A stretch of 64,000 bases of DNA from the NCBI RefSeq assembly GCF_013426895.1, contig NZ_AP023177.1:124001-188000 (forward strand). The letters are read 5' to 3'. Position numbers and translations under genes: made by a program. The stretch comes from Paraburkholderia largidicola (GTDB lineage Bacteria > Pseudomonadota > Gammaproteobacteria > Burkholderiales > Burkholderiaceae). Below, piece after piece: positions 21,205 to 30,780 of this stretch. Position 1 is the stretch's first letter. Each line of letters begins with the position of its first letter. Below the pieces are notes generated by a model. That model was not told the DNA's origin, searched no databases, and worked only from the letters and a program-made list of their open reading frames with translations.

Positions 21205-22466
21205 CACGCAACGTGTCACTCGGTCGATACCGCTTCCAGGAAAGGGGACGCCTCGGCGAAGCATGTGTCGTGACAGCCTGCTGTGCTGTGGGCGACAAGT
21301 TGCGAATACTTCTCAAGTTTCGGTCGGGCGGGATACAGTGCAGATCCTGCGTTCCATGCGACCAGCCATTGCAGCTTCGTCGAACGCGCTGCGTAGCCGG
21401 AGACCAAAGTTACGGCTTTTCACCAGCACGTCACAAGCCGACGTGGCTATGCGCGAAAAGTACCGAAGCACGTGACGTGCACCGACGTATCCGTGGCGAG
21501 CACACGGATGACTGGTTCGCGGAGGCCATGCAACGCAGCCAGTTGGACTGCGGGCGTCTTATTAGGAAGACGGCGTTGCGACGCGGCTGTCGAAGGTACG
21601 TTGCCCACAAGCGACGGCGGATGGCAGGACGATGCTGACGAAGACGTGACGGATAGATAAGACACTTTTGGAGAACTGTCGCCAACCTACGACTCCGAGA
21701 AGGCGCCGGAGGGAAAGTAGGGACGCGGTGCCCAGGAGGGGCATAAGCAAAGCGGCTGTACAGGGCATGTTGCGACCTGGTGGCGTCTATCCCCTCGTCT
21801 ACACTGGCCATATGACCGGCAGGTCACTGGAGGCTATCGTGCTCGCTCTTGCTTTTGGGTGAAGGATGGACACCATCATGCTCAACCTGTTGGGGTGCGC
21901 GACATGGATGTGCATCGTGTCATCGTGCGGGCTGGGATCGGCAAATTGCGTGCGATACCTGTCTGGCGTAAAGTGATGCAACTTGGGGGGCGAGTTGGTT
22001 CGTGGAAAATTCGCTTGGACAGGGAACTGAATGTGGAGTCGCTGACCATTGATTTGCTTGATCCGCCGGGCGCGGGGTCGACGAACTTCGTTCGAGATTG
22101 AAAATGTCTGCCACCGGTTACGTACATAGACGTGCGCTAGTCGAATCCGCCTGTCAGAGCGCCCCCGGCTGGGATGCGTACCCGAGGATCCCCGGCATCG
22201 GGCTATGCAGTCGATGTGTTCTGCGGCACTGCATTGTGGGCGATGCGTGCGGTGCACGTGAAATTGAGCGCTGGAAGCGGCGGAACGTTCTCGCGACATT
22301 CCGCCGAATTGCGATTGCCGCAACGTTCAGAATGGCCGGTGCCTTCCAGGCGAAAGGGAAATATGCCCCGTAAAGCATGTTGCGCTTTTCGCGTAACAAT
22401 AGGCACTCCTCCCTTCCACAGTCGTCCACTTCGTGCGCGGTCGGAGTAAAGGAGAAGACGGCACTA
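21205..22466. other. Largely non-coding region
   Basis: About 1.26 kb with many short overlapping frames. Only the short frame at 21904-22101 has protein-like composition. No RNA gene, repeat or mobile element was recognised. Confidence 0.4.
21904..22101 (+). CDS. Possible small protein, 65 aa
   Basis: The frame reads as a compact alternating beta/alpha protein (MDVHRVIVRAGIGKLRAIPV, then WKIRLDRELNVESLTIDLLD). Composition is protein-like, but the ribosome binding site is poor and no family is recognised. It is listed as a candidate only. Confidence 0.3.
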   Translation: MDVHRVIVRAGIGKLRAIPVWRKVMQLGGRVGSWKIRLDRELNVESLTIDLLDPPGAGSTNFVRD

Positions 22467-22721
22467 ATGGTTCACTCCGAGACCTACCAGTTCCCTTATA
22501 CCCGAACTGAGGGAAGGCAACGCACCTACAGCGTGACAGTCAACCTCGCCCGCAGGGACTCCGGGGTATTTGCCTACGAGGCATGGGTACATTACGCGGG
22601 AATATTCAAGGGCAACGGTCTCGTGTTCCCGCTCGCTGCCCAAACTTGGGAACAGGCGGCGAATGAGGCGCGCGCACGCATTGAAGATCAGATAGAGCAT
22701 CTGCTTGGTGTTATGGAATGA
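22467..22721 (+). CDS. Hypothetical protein, 84 aa
   Basis: AAAGGAG at 22448-22454 precedes the ATG, somewhat distant. The product has an aromatic beta-rich first half (YQFPYTRTEGRQRTYSVTV, FAYEAWVHYAGIF) and a helical end (ANEARARIEDQIEHLLGV). No domain is recognised. Confidence 0.6.
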   Translation: MVHSETYQFPYTRTEGRQRTYSVTVNLARRDSGVFAYEAWVHYAGIFKGNGLVFPLAAQTWEQAANEARARIEDQIEHLLGVME

Positions 22722-23013
22722 GCCTCGGTGGATCCGCGTAAACGATGGGAAGTTCCGGCGCGTAGTGACTTATGACGCTGGCTTCCCGCAGATCGACAGC
22801 ATTGGGTGCGGCAGTTCGGATGCCGCGGGTCGCGGAATTTCCCGTCATTCGTGAATGGATCAGCAGCCGAGAGGCCGCGCATCGAACGCCGTCGACGTTT
22901 TGCGGGCTCGGAGTAGCCGAGCCGGTTGCTCAAACGGTTTGACGTTCGGCGTCCTCGCGAGGAACACCACTTGCTGGACGTTGAGACCATTCGACCAACC
23001 AAGGGAGGTTCAC

Positions 23014-23295
23014 ATGGCTGACTCATTTCAATCCACGATTCCCGGCCCTGCCGGATTACTTCCCCAAGACGACCATTCTGGAGCGAAGTCGCACGGCAGC
23101 GACGCAGGACCGGGAACCGGCACCGGATCGTTGTCCGACCTGAAAGAAAAAATTGCGAATGCACACGAGGTTGTCAAAACGAAGTACCGCATCGTCTCCG
23201 AATCGACCGACGATTTCGTTCATGAGAGTCCGTGGAGATCTGTCACTATGGCACTCATCGGCGGACTCATCATCGGAATGCTTGCTGCCCGATAA
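23014..23295 (+). CDS. DUF883/ElaB-YqjD family membrane-anchored protein
   Basis: A 93-residue protein with a hydrophilic amphipathic body and a single C-terminal membrane helix (VTMALIGGLIIGMLAAR) preceded by the family motif VHESPWRS. ElaB and YqjD of E. coli are tail-anchored proteins that bind ribosomes in stationary phase. AGGGAGG precedes the ATG at 23014. The long Gly/Ser-rich N-terminus differs from typical members. Confidence 0.85.
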   Translation: MADSFQSTIPGPAGLLPQDDHSGAKSHGSDAGPGTGTGSLSDLKEKIANAHEVVKTKYRIVSESTDDFVHESPWRSVTMALIGGLIIGMLAAR

Positions 23296-23326
23296 CGCGG
23301 ATTCAGCCACCAGAAAAAAAGAAGGT

Positions 23327-23425
23327 GTGTCGACCTCGCATACAATCATTTTCTGGCTGATTATTGGAGGCACCGTCGGCGCTTTGGCCGGTCGGCGATG
23401 CAACCATAGTCGGGTGACGCGGTAG
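23327..23425 (+). pseudogene. N-terminal fragment of a GlsB/YeaQ/YmgE family membrane protein
   Basis: From a possible GTG the frame gives STSHTIIFWLIIGGTVGALAG, which matches the first helix of transglycosylase-associated (GlsB/YeaQ) proteins. It then runs into unrelated sequence and stops after 32 residues. Intact members have three membrane helices and about 85 residues. Confidence 0.5.
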
Positions 23426-23893
23426 AGAAACTACAACCGCAGCGCCGCACTGTACACATGAAGCCCGACTGCAACACCCATCTTTTGCGCCTAATCCGCA
23501 CGTCAGTCCAGGCTCGAAGCGATTGGTATCCGGATCAACCAGTTCCCGACATAGTCGCCGCGCAAGTCCTGGCGGCGACCGACGCGCGTCTACGTCCACG
23601 ATCGAGCAGCGCTCAACGTCCCATCAGGAAACAGCACGGCAACCGGTGGAGCGATGCTTGCGCGGCATCCATCATCCGGCCTTCGAGTACGGGCTCGCGC
23701 GCCGGTTCGACATGCGGCGGGTTAGGCAGTTGTAGCACGTCCGTAATGCTCAAGTTCGTCGCCATAACCGAAATGCTCGACGATTGAACAGGATTGCCAC
23801 GCGGCACTTTTAAGCTTTGGCAGGCCGGGCGTTTGTTAAATAAATGATGTACTAGCCGCTCAATCGGAACGCGACGATTTCCTGGAGGAAGCA
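23426..23893. other. No supportable gene
   Basis: About 470 bases. Frames at 23458-23787 (plus) and 23303-23599 (minus) overlap each other and show no protein family. The 3' end carries the leader of the SDR gene, including GGAGGAAGC before its ATG. Confidence 0.35.
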
Positions 23894-24761
23894 ATGATCG
23901 CTACCAAACATGCAGTACCGCCATTCCCGCCGCAACAGCAGGCCAACGTGCCCGGGCTCACCGCGCCGATGAACCCACAGCCCGACGACGGTGAAGAGAG
24001 TTATGTTGGACACGGCCAGCTTGCGGGCAACGCGGCGATTATCACCGGCGGCGACAGCGGCATCGGAAGTGCCGTAGCGATTGCATTCGCGCGCGAGGGG
24101 GCGGACATGCTGGTCTCCTAACTGAACGAGCACGATGATGCACAGGAGACCCAGCGTTGGGCGGAAAAAGCGGGTCGCCGTGCCGTTCTTATGCCGGGCG
24201 ACATCAGAACCACCGCGCATTGCAATGGGATAGTGGAGCATGCGATTTAACGAGTTCGGCCGGATTGACATCATCGTCAACAACGCGGCTTATCAGATGA
24301 CCTACGATTCCCTTGATGAAATTACTGATGAAGAATGGAACATGACGTTCGATACGAACATCGGTGCTTTGTTCAGAATCGTGCGGTCGGCCGTCAGGCA
24401 TATGGAACCGGGCGGCTCGATCATTAACACGACATCGATCAATGCGGATAAGCCCAGTCCTGGTCTTCTCGCGTACGCGACAACGAAGGGCGCTATCCAG
24501 AATTTCACAGGCGGTCCGGCTCAGTTGCTCGCAAAGCAGGGCATTTGGGTCAGTTGCATCGCGCCTGGGCCGGTCTGGACGCCGCTGATTCCGTCGACAA
24601 TGCCAAAGGAAAAAGTCGAGAATTTCGGCAAGCAGGTGCCAATGGAGCGGCCCGGCCAGCCCGCTGAACTCGCTTGCGCTTATGTGATGCTCGCTACAGA
24701 CGAAGCCAGCTACGTGTCGGGGGCAACGATCGCCGTAACGGGCGGTGCACCGGTTCTCTAG
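23894..24761 (+). pseudogene. YghA-like short-chain dehydrogenase with a nonsense codon and a frameshift
   Basis: The N-terminal part (MIATKHAVPPFPPQQQ..., then AAIITGGDSGIGSAVA with the TGxxxGIG cofactor loop) ends at a TAA at 24119-24121. The frame after that stop continues the family sequence (LNEHDDAQETQRWAEKAG). A one-base shift near 24238 then leads to the C-terminal part (NNAAYQM, YATTKGAIQNF with the YxxxK active site, SYVSGATIAVTGG). The reading-through family residue at the stop is normally Tyr, so TAC to TAA is likely. The 173-residue 3' frame could still be translated but lacks the cofactor loop. Confidence 0.8.
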
Positions 24762-24909
24762 CCTATGTAGAGGTCGTCTGCCGCCGGGCGGGATGAGGTG
24801 CTGTCGCGACATCATTCGATCGTTCCCGTAGATCGCAGACGACGCTACGCGTGGTGCGAGCACGATGCGCACACCTAGAGGCACGGCTGGTGGAGCGGGC
24901 AGGTCATGG

Positions 24910-25428
24910 CTGAGCACGCTGCCCATTCCCGAAGGCGTCGAACGGGGCGCCCTGATCCTGTTTGTTGCTCGCGGACTGCGTGGCATGTGCGATGGATTTA
25001 TCGCCGTGCTGCTACCCGGCTAGCTGCTGGCCCTTGGCTTTGGACAGCTGGCTGTTGGATTGGTCAGTACGACCACTTTGTTCGGATCGGCCTTCGCGAC
25101 GGTTTTGGTCGGTCTCGCAGGTAACCGGTTTGTGCCGGGCTTCCTGTTGCGCTTCGTTGCAACGCTAACGATGGCGACCGGTCTGGCGTTTGTGGGGCTG
25201 TCATCGCTATGGCCACTGCTCATCGTCACATTCGTCGGTACGCTGAACCCAAGTTCCGGCGATGTCAACCTGTTTCTGCCGCTTGCGGGAACCGTGACGG
25301 CATCTGCACAGGCCACGACGCGCGTGCTGCAAAACGAAGGCACCGGATCGTACAAGCTCGCGACGCGCTTGCCGTTGCCGGTGCCGTCACTGCCATCAGG
25401 GCACGCAAGCTCGAGGAGCCTTACGTGA
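24910..25428 (+). pseudogene. MFS transporter fragment with an in-frame stop
   Basis: One frame reads STLPIPEGVERGALILFV, RGLRGMCDGFIAVLLPG, then TAG at 25021-25023, then LLALGFGQLAVGLVSTTTLFGSAFATVLVG and LNPSSGDVNLFLPL. This is the N-terminal third of a major facilitator transporter. No start codon is obvious, about two thirds of the protein is missing and the sequence after about 25300 loses similarity. Confidence 0.65.
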
Positions 25429-25464
25429 ACCCCCAGGCGCCTCGGGCGAAATAAGGGGCAGTCA

Positions 25465-25962
25465 TCAGCCAGCAGTTGACTTCCGGATTATGCTTATCTC
25501 GCCGTTGCGTTCAAGGATTGCGCCTTGCACTTTATCGAGTGCTTCCGTGCCGAGCTCTTTCCGCACTGTTTCGAGGATGTCCGTTTTCGAAACCAGTGCA
25601 GCCAGCATCTGCTGCCTGTCAAAATTCCCGTCGCGATATAGCCGGCGCTCGACCCCTCCTACGAGTACCTCCAACGCATGCGACCTTACGCACGCCCATG
25701 CCAACGCTCTGTGCATGACAACAATGACCAAAGACGCCACAAATGTGGCTAGCGCAGGCGACGCGCCGACTATCGCGCGGCTCATCGTTGCTCCGAGCAA
25801 AATGGCGACGACAAGGTCAAAAGGCGAACGCTGACCGAAAGAGCGCCGGCCCGAAATCCGAATGAATACGAGGACTGCCAGGAATGTGGCGGCCGCGCGT
25901 GCTCTCATCTGAAGCGATGAGAGGTCTCTTCCTTCTCCGAACAACAACGTAAGTGCATCCAT
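25465..25962 (-). CDS. DUF421 (YetF-like) membrane protein
   Basis: A 165-residue protein with three N-terminal membrane helices (FLAVLVFIRISGRRSFGQRS includes the family RxSGRRxF motif, then PFDLVVAILLGATMSRAIVG). A cytoplasmic C-terminal domain ends in KVQGAILERNGEISII, typical of the YetF fold. The role of the family is unknown; it is linked to envelope or spore biology in Bacillus. Confidence 0.85.
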   Translation of the reverse strand: MDALTLLFGEGRDLSSLQMRARAAATFLAVLVFIRISGRRSFGQRSPFDLVVAILLGATMSRAIVGASPALATFVASLVIVVMHRALAWACVRSHALEVLVGGVERRLYRDGNFDRQQMLAALVSKTDILETVRKELGTEALDKVQGAILERNGEISIIRKSTAG

Positions 25963-26064
25963 GTTCGTCTCCTTGTCTTTTGTGCAGCCAAGAACCGTTT
26001 TCGAGCCACCAACGCCACCAGTTCTTCAACAGACTTCCGGAGATGCGCTCGCTACTATCCCTGG

Positions 26065-26664
26065 TCAGTGAGCCGGCGCTTTGCCGACGAACCCCGGCAA
26101 CCCTGCTGCCACCTTGCTCTTCGCGAGCTTGACCGCCTGTCGCTCTACGGCGACGAATTGCTCCTCGGTCTCTGGATAGGGCAGATAAGTACGGAAGAGG
26201 TCAGCCCATCTGAACTCTTCGAGTGGAACCGTGGTTTTCTCATAGCCGCCCGCATCCCGCACTGACGCCGCCAGGCTGCGATACGGATCGTCTTCCGGCT
26301 CCCACATATGTTCGGGCATAGAGGCAAAGCTCTTGCGCTGCCCCTTGGCGTCGTACGGATAGGTCCAGCGGTGGTCGTCCATCGACAGCCAAAATTCCTG
26401 ATATGAGAGCCACGATAAATCAGCGACTAGGACCGCGGGCATCGTTTTTATTCCGGAGCGCCACAGCGCGCTTGCCACGTGATGGTGGTCAATGGCGAAA
26501 GGCGCCTGATGTGGCCCGAGGACAATGGGTACCGGCTTTTCGGCGATTGCCATTTCCAGGTCGCTGCCAGACAGTGACTTGTACAACTGTTCTTTTTGGC
26601 GTATCTCTCGTACACCGTGCGTCAGTTGAGTCGGGCGAAGGTTCTTGATGGCTACCGTTTTCAT
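26065..26664 (-). CDS. ParB-like nuclease-family protein (ParBc_2 type)
   Basis: A 199-residue protein. The N-terminal half has the ParB/Srx-like pattern: an IKNLRPTQLTHGVREI opening, VPIVLGPHQAPFAIDHHHVASAL with the conserved D-H-H cluster, and the DLSWLSYQEFWLSM segment. The family was named for ParB-like nuclease motifs; the function of stand-alone members is not established. GGAGGG precedes the ATG at 26664, so the longer frame to 26736 is rejected. Confidence 0.8.
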   Translation of the reverse strand: MKTVAIKNLRPTQLTHGVREIRQKEQLYKSLSGSDLEMAIAEKPVPIVLGPHQAPFAIDHHHVASALWRSGIKTMPAVLVADLSWLSYQEFWLSMDDHRWTYPYDAKGQRKSFASMPEHMWEPEDDPYRSLAASVRDAGGYEKTTVPLEEFRWADLFRTYLPYPETEEQFVAVERQAVKLAKSKVAAGLPGFVGKAPAH

Positions 26665-27259
26665 GTTCCCTCCATTCGGATTTTTGTCGGCTTTCGGAGG
26701 AGCGCATTCCCTGTTATATCCGGCGCGGCCGCTCAACCGATTTTGGGTGTTTTCATGTCTGGAGTTTTTAGATCTCCTTCAACAACACTGGCGCCAAGGG
26801 CCTGTTCGGCTTCCTTGGCTTTCTGAGTGGAATTAAATGGTTAAACGGACCGATCAATGGAGCGCCTTCGAAGAGACATAACCTTCGACTTGCGTACGAC
26901 AGTGAGCTTCCCGACGAAACTTTGCGGCGCCGCGTTGGTGGTCGCAACGTGGATAGCGTAGCCGGGCACTCTATGCGGCCAACAACCGGAGGCGAAAAAC
27001 GCTTTGCGAACAGCGCGCTGCGTGTTCCCCGAGATGCAATCATTGTGCCCGGAAAGGCGATGCATCTCGCAGCGTTGGAATGGACAGGCCTATATTTCGC
27101 TTGAACGACAACCAAACGCCTGCGGCATTAGGCTCTAGTTACCTCGCGATGTGGCCGCAGCGCTTGATGCAACAACGGCTGGACCCGCAGGGGGGCACTT
27201 CGAGCTCACCCGTGAGTGTATGGTGCTGAGGCCGGCCCGACGGACAACGGGAGGGAGCA
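26665..27259. other. Intergenic region between divergent genes
   Basis: About 595 bases separating the ParB-like gene from the phosphoesterase gene. Short frames exist on both strands but none has a start signal or family. It should hold both promoters; GGGAGG at 27250-27255 is the phosphoesterase ribosome binding site. Confidence 0.5.
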
Positions 27260-28663
27260 ATGGCAACGACGATTGAGCACGTTTTTGTCCTCATGCTTGA
27301 GAATCGTTCGTACGACAGTATCTTCGGCCTGTCGGGGTTTGCTGGCCATCTACCGGCTGGTGGCGCGACGACGGCCATCGGTTTGCCGGCGCAACCGATC
27401 GTGAACTTTGGCCGCAGCGGTACGCGCTATCAGTTGCGCCGGGGTTCACCGTATGCGCTCGGCTTTGACCCGGGCCATGAATTTACCGACAGCTGCGTCC
27501 AGTTGTGCGGGCTGCCTTTCGCAAGTGCGGACGTGGTCAGAAGCGATTCCCTTGTGCTCGGGCCGACAGGCTATCCGCCCCTGGCGACAGACCCGTCAAC
27601 GACCGGGTTTGCCGCGACGTACGAGGACCACGCTGACGTCGTTGCGGATGCGTTCAGCGCGTTCACCCCTGACCAGCTTCCCATGCTGAACTTCCTCGCG
27701 AGCCAGTTCGGCCTTTGCGACAACTGGTTTGCGTCGGTACCCGGTCCGACATGGCCGAACCGCTTTTTCGCGGTCGCCGGAACGTCCTCTGGACTTGATC
27801 ACTCGCCCAGCGACGCCGAGGTGCTGGAGGCCATCTTTCTGACTGCCCCAGTATTCAGGTTCCCGAACGGCACGATAATCTCGAAACTCAGCCCGGCAGA
27901 TTGGCTCATTGTGCAGGGCGACGTCGCCCAGACGCGTGCCATCGCTGGCATGCAGAACCACCGGGACCGATTCGTCGGGATGGGGACGCTGTTGTCGCAG
28001 CTCGCTGATGGCTCTCTGAGTGCGAGGTTTGTGTTCATAGAGCCCACGTACGACGCGAAAAATGATTTCCGCAACGGTGACTCGATGCATCCTGCGGGCG
28101 ACGTACGCAGGGGCGAGGGACTCGTTAAGACCTTTTACGACGCTATCAGTGGCTCAAGGCTATGGCCCAGCAGCCTGTTCGTCGTCGTGTTTGACGAGCA
28201 CGGCGGCTTTTTCGACCACATCCGTCCTCCGCTAGCGGTGCCGCCCGGCTCAAGGGAGAACCCGAAACTCAAGACGCACAACTTCCCGTTTGACCGCCTC
28301 GGCGTCCCGGTACCGGCACTCGTTATCTCGCCGTATGTTGCGCCCGGAACCGTCGACTATACGCAATATGACCATATGTCGATATTGAAAACTGTCAACA
28401 CGTTGCTTGCGCTAGATGGCTCCCTGAATCTCACTGCCCGTGTGCGCTCATCCGCTGACTTTTCCAAGATACTGGCATTGCCGGTCGCTCGCGCTGACGT
28501 TCCCAAGTGCCCCTTGCCTGTTGCAATTGCAGACAAGCGCCCGTCGAGCGCCGGCAGTCTCTGTGCCAAAGACCCGTTCCTGCCGCTCTATGCTCATCCT
28601 AGCATGCGGGGTTTCACTCGTCCGAAAAGCCTCTATGATTGCCTTTGCGCGCGATCCGTCTAA
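27260..28663 (+). CDS. Phosphoesterase family protein (phospholipase C/acid phosphatase type)
   Basis: A 467-residue hydrolase of the alkaline-phosphatase-fold phosphoesterase family. The N-terminal metal and nucleophile region HVFVLMLENRSYDSIFG is diagnostic, and the C-terminal metal-binding motif FDEHGGFFDH is present, followed by LVISPYV. No signal peptide is seen, unlike most secreted phospholipases C, so it may be cytoplasmic or exported differently. Substrate unknown. Confidence 0.85.
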   Translation: MATTIEHVFVLMLENRSYDSIFGLSGFAGHLPAGGATTAIGLPAQPIVNFGRSGTRYQLRRGSPYALGFDPGHEFTDSCVQLCGLPFASADVVRSDSLVLGPTGYPPLATDPSTTGFAATYEDHADVVADAFSAFTPDQLPMLNFLASQFGLCDNWFASVPGPTWPNRFFAVAGTSSGLDHSPSDAEVLEAIFLTAPVFRFPNGTIISKLSPADWLIVQGDVAQTRAIAGMQNHRDRFVGMGTLLSQLADGSLSARFVFIEPTYDAKNDFRNGDSMHPAGDVRRGEGLVKTFYDAISGSRLWPSSLFVVVFDEHGGFFDHIRPPLAVPPGSRENPKLKTHNFPFDRLGVPVPALVISPYVAPGTVDYTQYDHMSILKTVNTLLALDGSLNLTARVRSSADFSKILALPVARADVPKCPLPVAIADKRPSSAGSLCAKDPFLPLYAHPSMRGFTRPKSLYDCLCARSV

Positions 28664-28789
28664 TGCCTGAACATTTTCTGAGCGCTTGAATAGCGCTTGC
28701 GCCCTTGTTCCACATTCGAGTATTAGACACTGTTTCGATTGGAAGATCGGCGGCAAGAGGCGGCGGCGGAACGCTAGCGGAGGACCTAC

Positions 28790-29843
28790 ATGGTCGCAAG
28801 ACGACGGATCCTGGGCTGCCTAACGGCGCTCGGCGGCGGTTATGTACTTAGTGGATGTGGGGGGCAGTGGATCCAGTCCGAGCGCTAATACTCAACCTGT
28901 CACCACTCCCGCGAAAACCGATACGTTTTACGGCATCAATGGGCATTTTGACTATCGTTACTCGCCCGCCCAGGTCGTTTCCATCATGAAGGGCCTCGGT
29001 TGCTCGACGTATCGAGTAGGCTGCATCGGTGACCCCGCGCAACTCAACGCCGTCGTCAATCTTGGCAAGGCATTTCAGTCCGCGGGGATGACCTTGTTCG
29101 TGCTTATCGATCTCGGTATCTACGACAGCAACCGCGAATTGTTTGCGAGCGAATCTGTCGCTTTTAACCGCGGGCAATCGTGCGCGGCAACGGTCGCCGC
29201 AGCGCTTGCGCCGTACGGTGTGACCATGATGAGTGCGGCAATGAGATAACGCGAGCGGGCGACATCATTATTGACCCATCGAACGCTGGCACGAAGGCCG
29301 TTGATTTCAATAACGCGAACTGGCCAATCATGCGCGGCGTAATGCGGGGAATGATTCAAGGAGTCAAGTCCGTGCAGCCGTCCGCGAGTTGCGGCATCAA
29401 CTTCTGCGTCGCCGTCATCGGCGCGTCGGACGCGTTATGGGACGGTAAGCAGCCCGACGGCAGCAGCGATCATCTGACGGTGCGATGGGACATGACGACC
29501 TGGCACAACTTCGAAGTCAACGGTGACTTCTTCAATTTGGGTTCTGACGGATCAGGTCCAGGATTCGACCTCCCGGCGTACCGCCAGACACGCTACAGAG
29601 TGCCGTTCCTGCTTACCGAGTGGAACACCGGTCCTGAAAAGACAGAGGCATATCGGGCGACCTATATCGGGTGCACAGCTTGCCAACTACTTCGCGGCAA
29701 GAAAGACGAAGTACATCCAGTCGGTGATGTATTACGAGCTCGACAGCGGAGACACGACTTTTGGCCTGATGATCGACGGCACCATACTGAAGCAGCAATA
29801 TGACGCATTCGCCAGCTTCGTTACCGGACACCCCGAAATTTGA
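28790..29843 (+). pseudogene. Lipoprotein with glycosidase-like barrel, broken by three frameshifts
   Basis: The 5' end encodes a lipoprotein signal (MVARRRILGCLTALGGGYVL, then SGC at the lipobox). The frame is lost in a run of six G at 28859-28864. The body continues in a second frame (DTFYGINGHFDY, VVSIMKGLGCSTYRVGC). It shifts again near 29240 into a third (GNEITRAGDIIIDP, WDMTTWHNFEVNGDFF, LLTEWNTG) and near 29684 into a fourth (AQLANYFAARKTKYIQSV). The pattern (start of a barrel, an N-E pair, a late TEW) suggests a clan A glycoside hydrolase; this is inference. It ends 55 bases before the IS66 element. Confidence 0.65.
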
Positions 29844-29890
29844 CCGTGCCGGCTCTTGTCAGTAGCGTATCCGGAGTCGCCAGACCCTTC

Positions 29891-29898
29891 GCATCGTC
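29891..29898. repeat. Left target-site duplication of the IS66 element
   Basis: The sequence gcatcgtc lies immediately before the left inverted repeat and is repeated exactly at 32410-32417. Confidence 0.9.
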
Positions 29899-29922
29899 GT
29901 AAGCGGCTCACGAGGGCCGTTC
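29899..29922. repeat. IS66 left terminal inverted repeat
   Basis: A 24-base end matching the right end at 32386-32409 in inverted orientation with a single mismatch at position 12. Confidence 0.9.
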
Positions 29923-29968
29923 TGGCATAGCGATTGAGGTTTTGGATAGTTTGGTATCCACCAAATTT

Positions 29969-30409
29969 ATGGTGGGAACCAAAGTGGACAAGACGTGGGA
30001 TGAGCGCTCCGCAGGCAGCGCATATAAACGGCCGAACTTTCCGACCGAATTCAAGCGGCAACTCGTCGAACAATCGTTCGAGCCGGGTGCGTCGGTAGCG
30101 TTGATCGCGCGCAGCAACGATATCAACGCGAACCTGCTGTTCAAATGGCGGCGGCTCTATCTGGCAGGAGAGTATGGTTTGCCAACGCTCCCGGAGGGCG
30201 CGGCGCCGAAACCGACACAGCAGGCACCTTCGCTGTTGTCTGTGGATGTCGTCGCTGAAGCAGCCAGCCATACGCCACCGACGGCAGTCACGACAGTACG
30301 GTCTCCAGAGGATCTTTGTGAGATCGAGTTCGACCGTGCGCGCCTGAGAGTTCGCGGCAACGTGTCACCGGATATGCTGCGCCTGCTGATTCGGGAGCTT
30401 ACCCGATGA
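29969..30409 (+). CDS. tnpA: IS66 accessory protein TnpA
   Basis: A 146-residue protein with an N-terminal helix-turn-helix (FPTEFKRQLVEQSFEPGASV, then NDINANLLFKWRRLY) as in IS66/OrfA proteins, which assist transposition and bind DNA. The ATG at 29969 is used instead of the TTG at 29942. The stop overlaps the tnpB start by ATGA. Confidence 0.9.
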   Translation: MVGTKVDKTWDERSAGSAYKRPNFPTEFKRQLVEQSFEPGASVALIARSNDINANLLFKWRRLYLAGEYGLPTLPEGAAPKPTQQAPSLLSVDVVAEAASHTPPTAVTTVRSPEDLCEIEFDRARLRVRGNVSPDMLRLLIRELTR

Positions 30410-30750
30410 TCGGCCTGCCGGCTGGCACTCGCATCTGGATCGCTGCCGGCGTCACCGACATGCGCGCCGGTTTTCAGGGGCTGGCGGCGAAGGTGCAGAC
30501 CGCGCTCGAGGAGAATCCGCTGGGCGGCAACGTCTTCATTTTTCGCGGGCGGCGCGGCGACCTGATCAAGATCTTGTGGGCCACAGAGGACGGGCTTTGG
30601 CTCCTTGCGAAGCGGCTCGAACGAGGGCGTTTTATCTGGCCGCAGGCTGACGGTGGCAAGGTCCATCTGACCCATGCACAACTGTCGATGTTGCTCGAAG
30701 GCATCGACTGGCGTCAGCCGCGTCGAACGGCGGCGCTATCGGTGTTGTAA
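30406..30750 (+). CDS. tnpB: IS66 accessory protein TnpB
   Basis: A 114-residue protein of the IS66 Orf2 family: the start MIGLPAGTRIWIAAGVTDMR and the FRGRRGDLIKILW block are characteristic. It is required for transposition of IS66 elements, although its molecular role is not clear. It overlaps tnpA by four bases and precedes tnpC by 30 bases. Confidence 0.95.
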   Translation: MIGLPAGTRIWIAAGVTDMRAGFQGLAAKVQTALEENPLGGNVFIFRGRRGDLIKILWATEDGLWLLAKRLERGRFIWPQADGGKVHLTHAQLSMLLEGIDWRQPRRTAALSVL

Positions 30751-30780
30751 ACGGCCTGGCGCACGCGTAAACTCCGGCGC

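Noticed and set aside
21799..22323. 174-residue minus-strand frame
   Set aside because: No start signal, His/Arg/Ser-rich shadow composition and no family.
28859..28864. Phase-variable lipoprotein as a firm call
   Set aside because: Six G is short for phase variation and two further frameshifts downstream would remain, so decay is the simpler reading.
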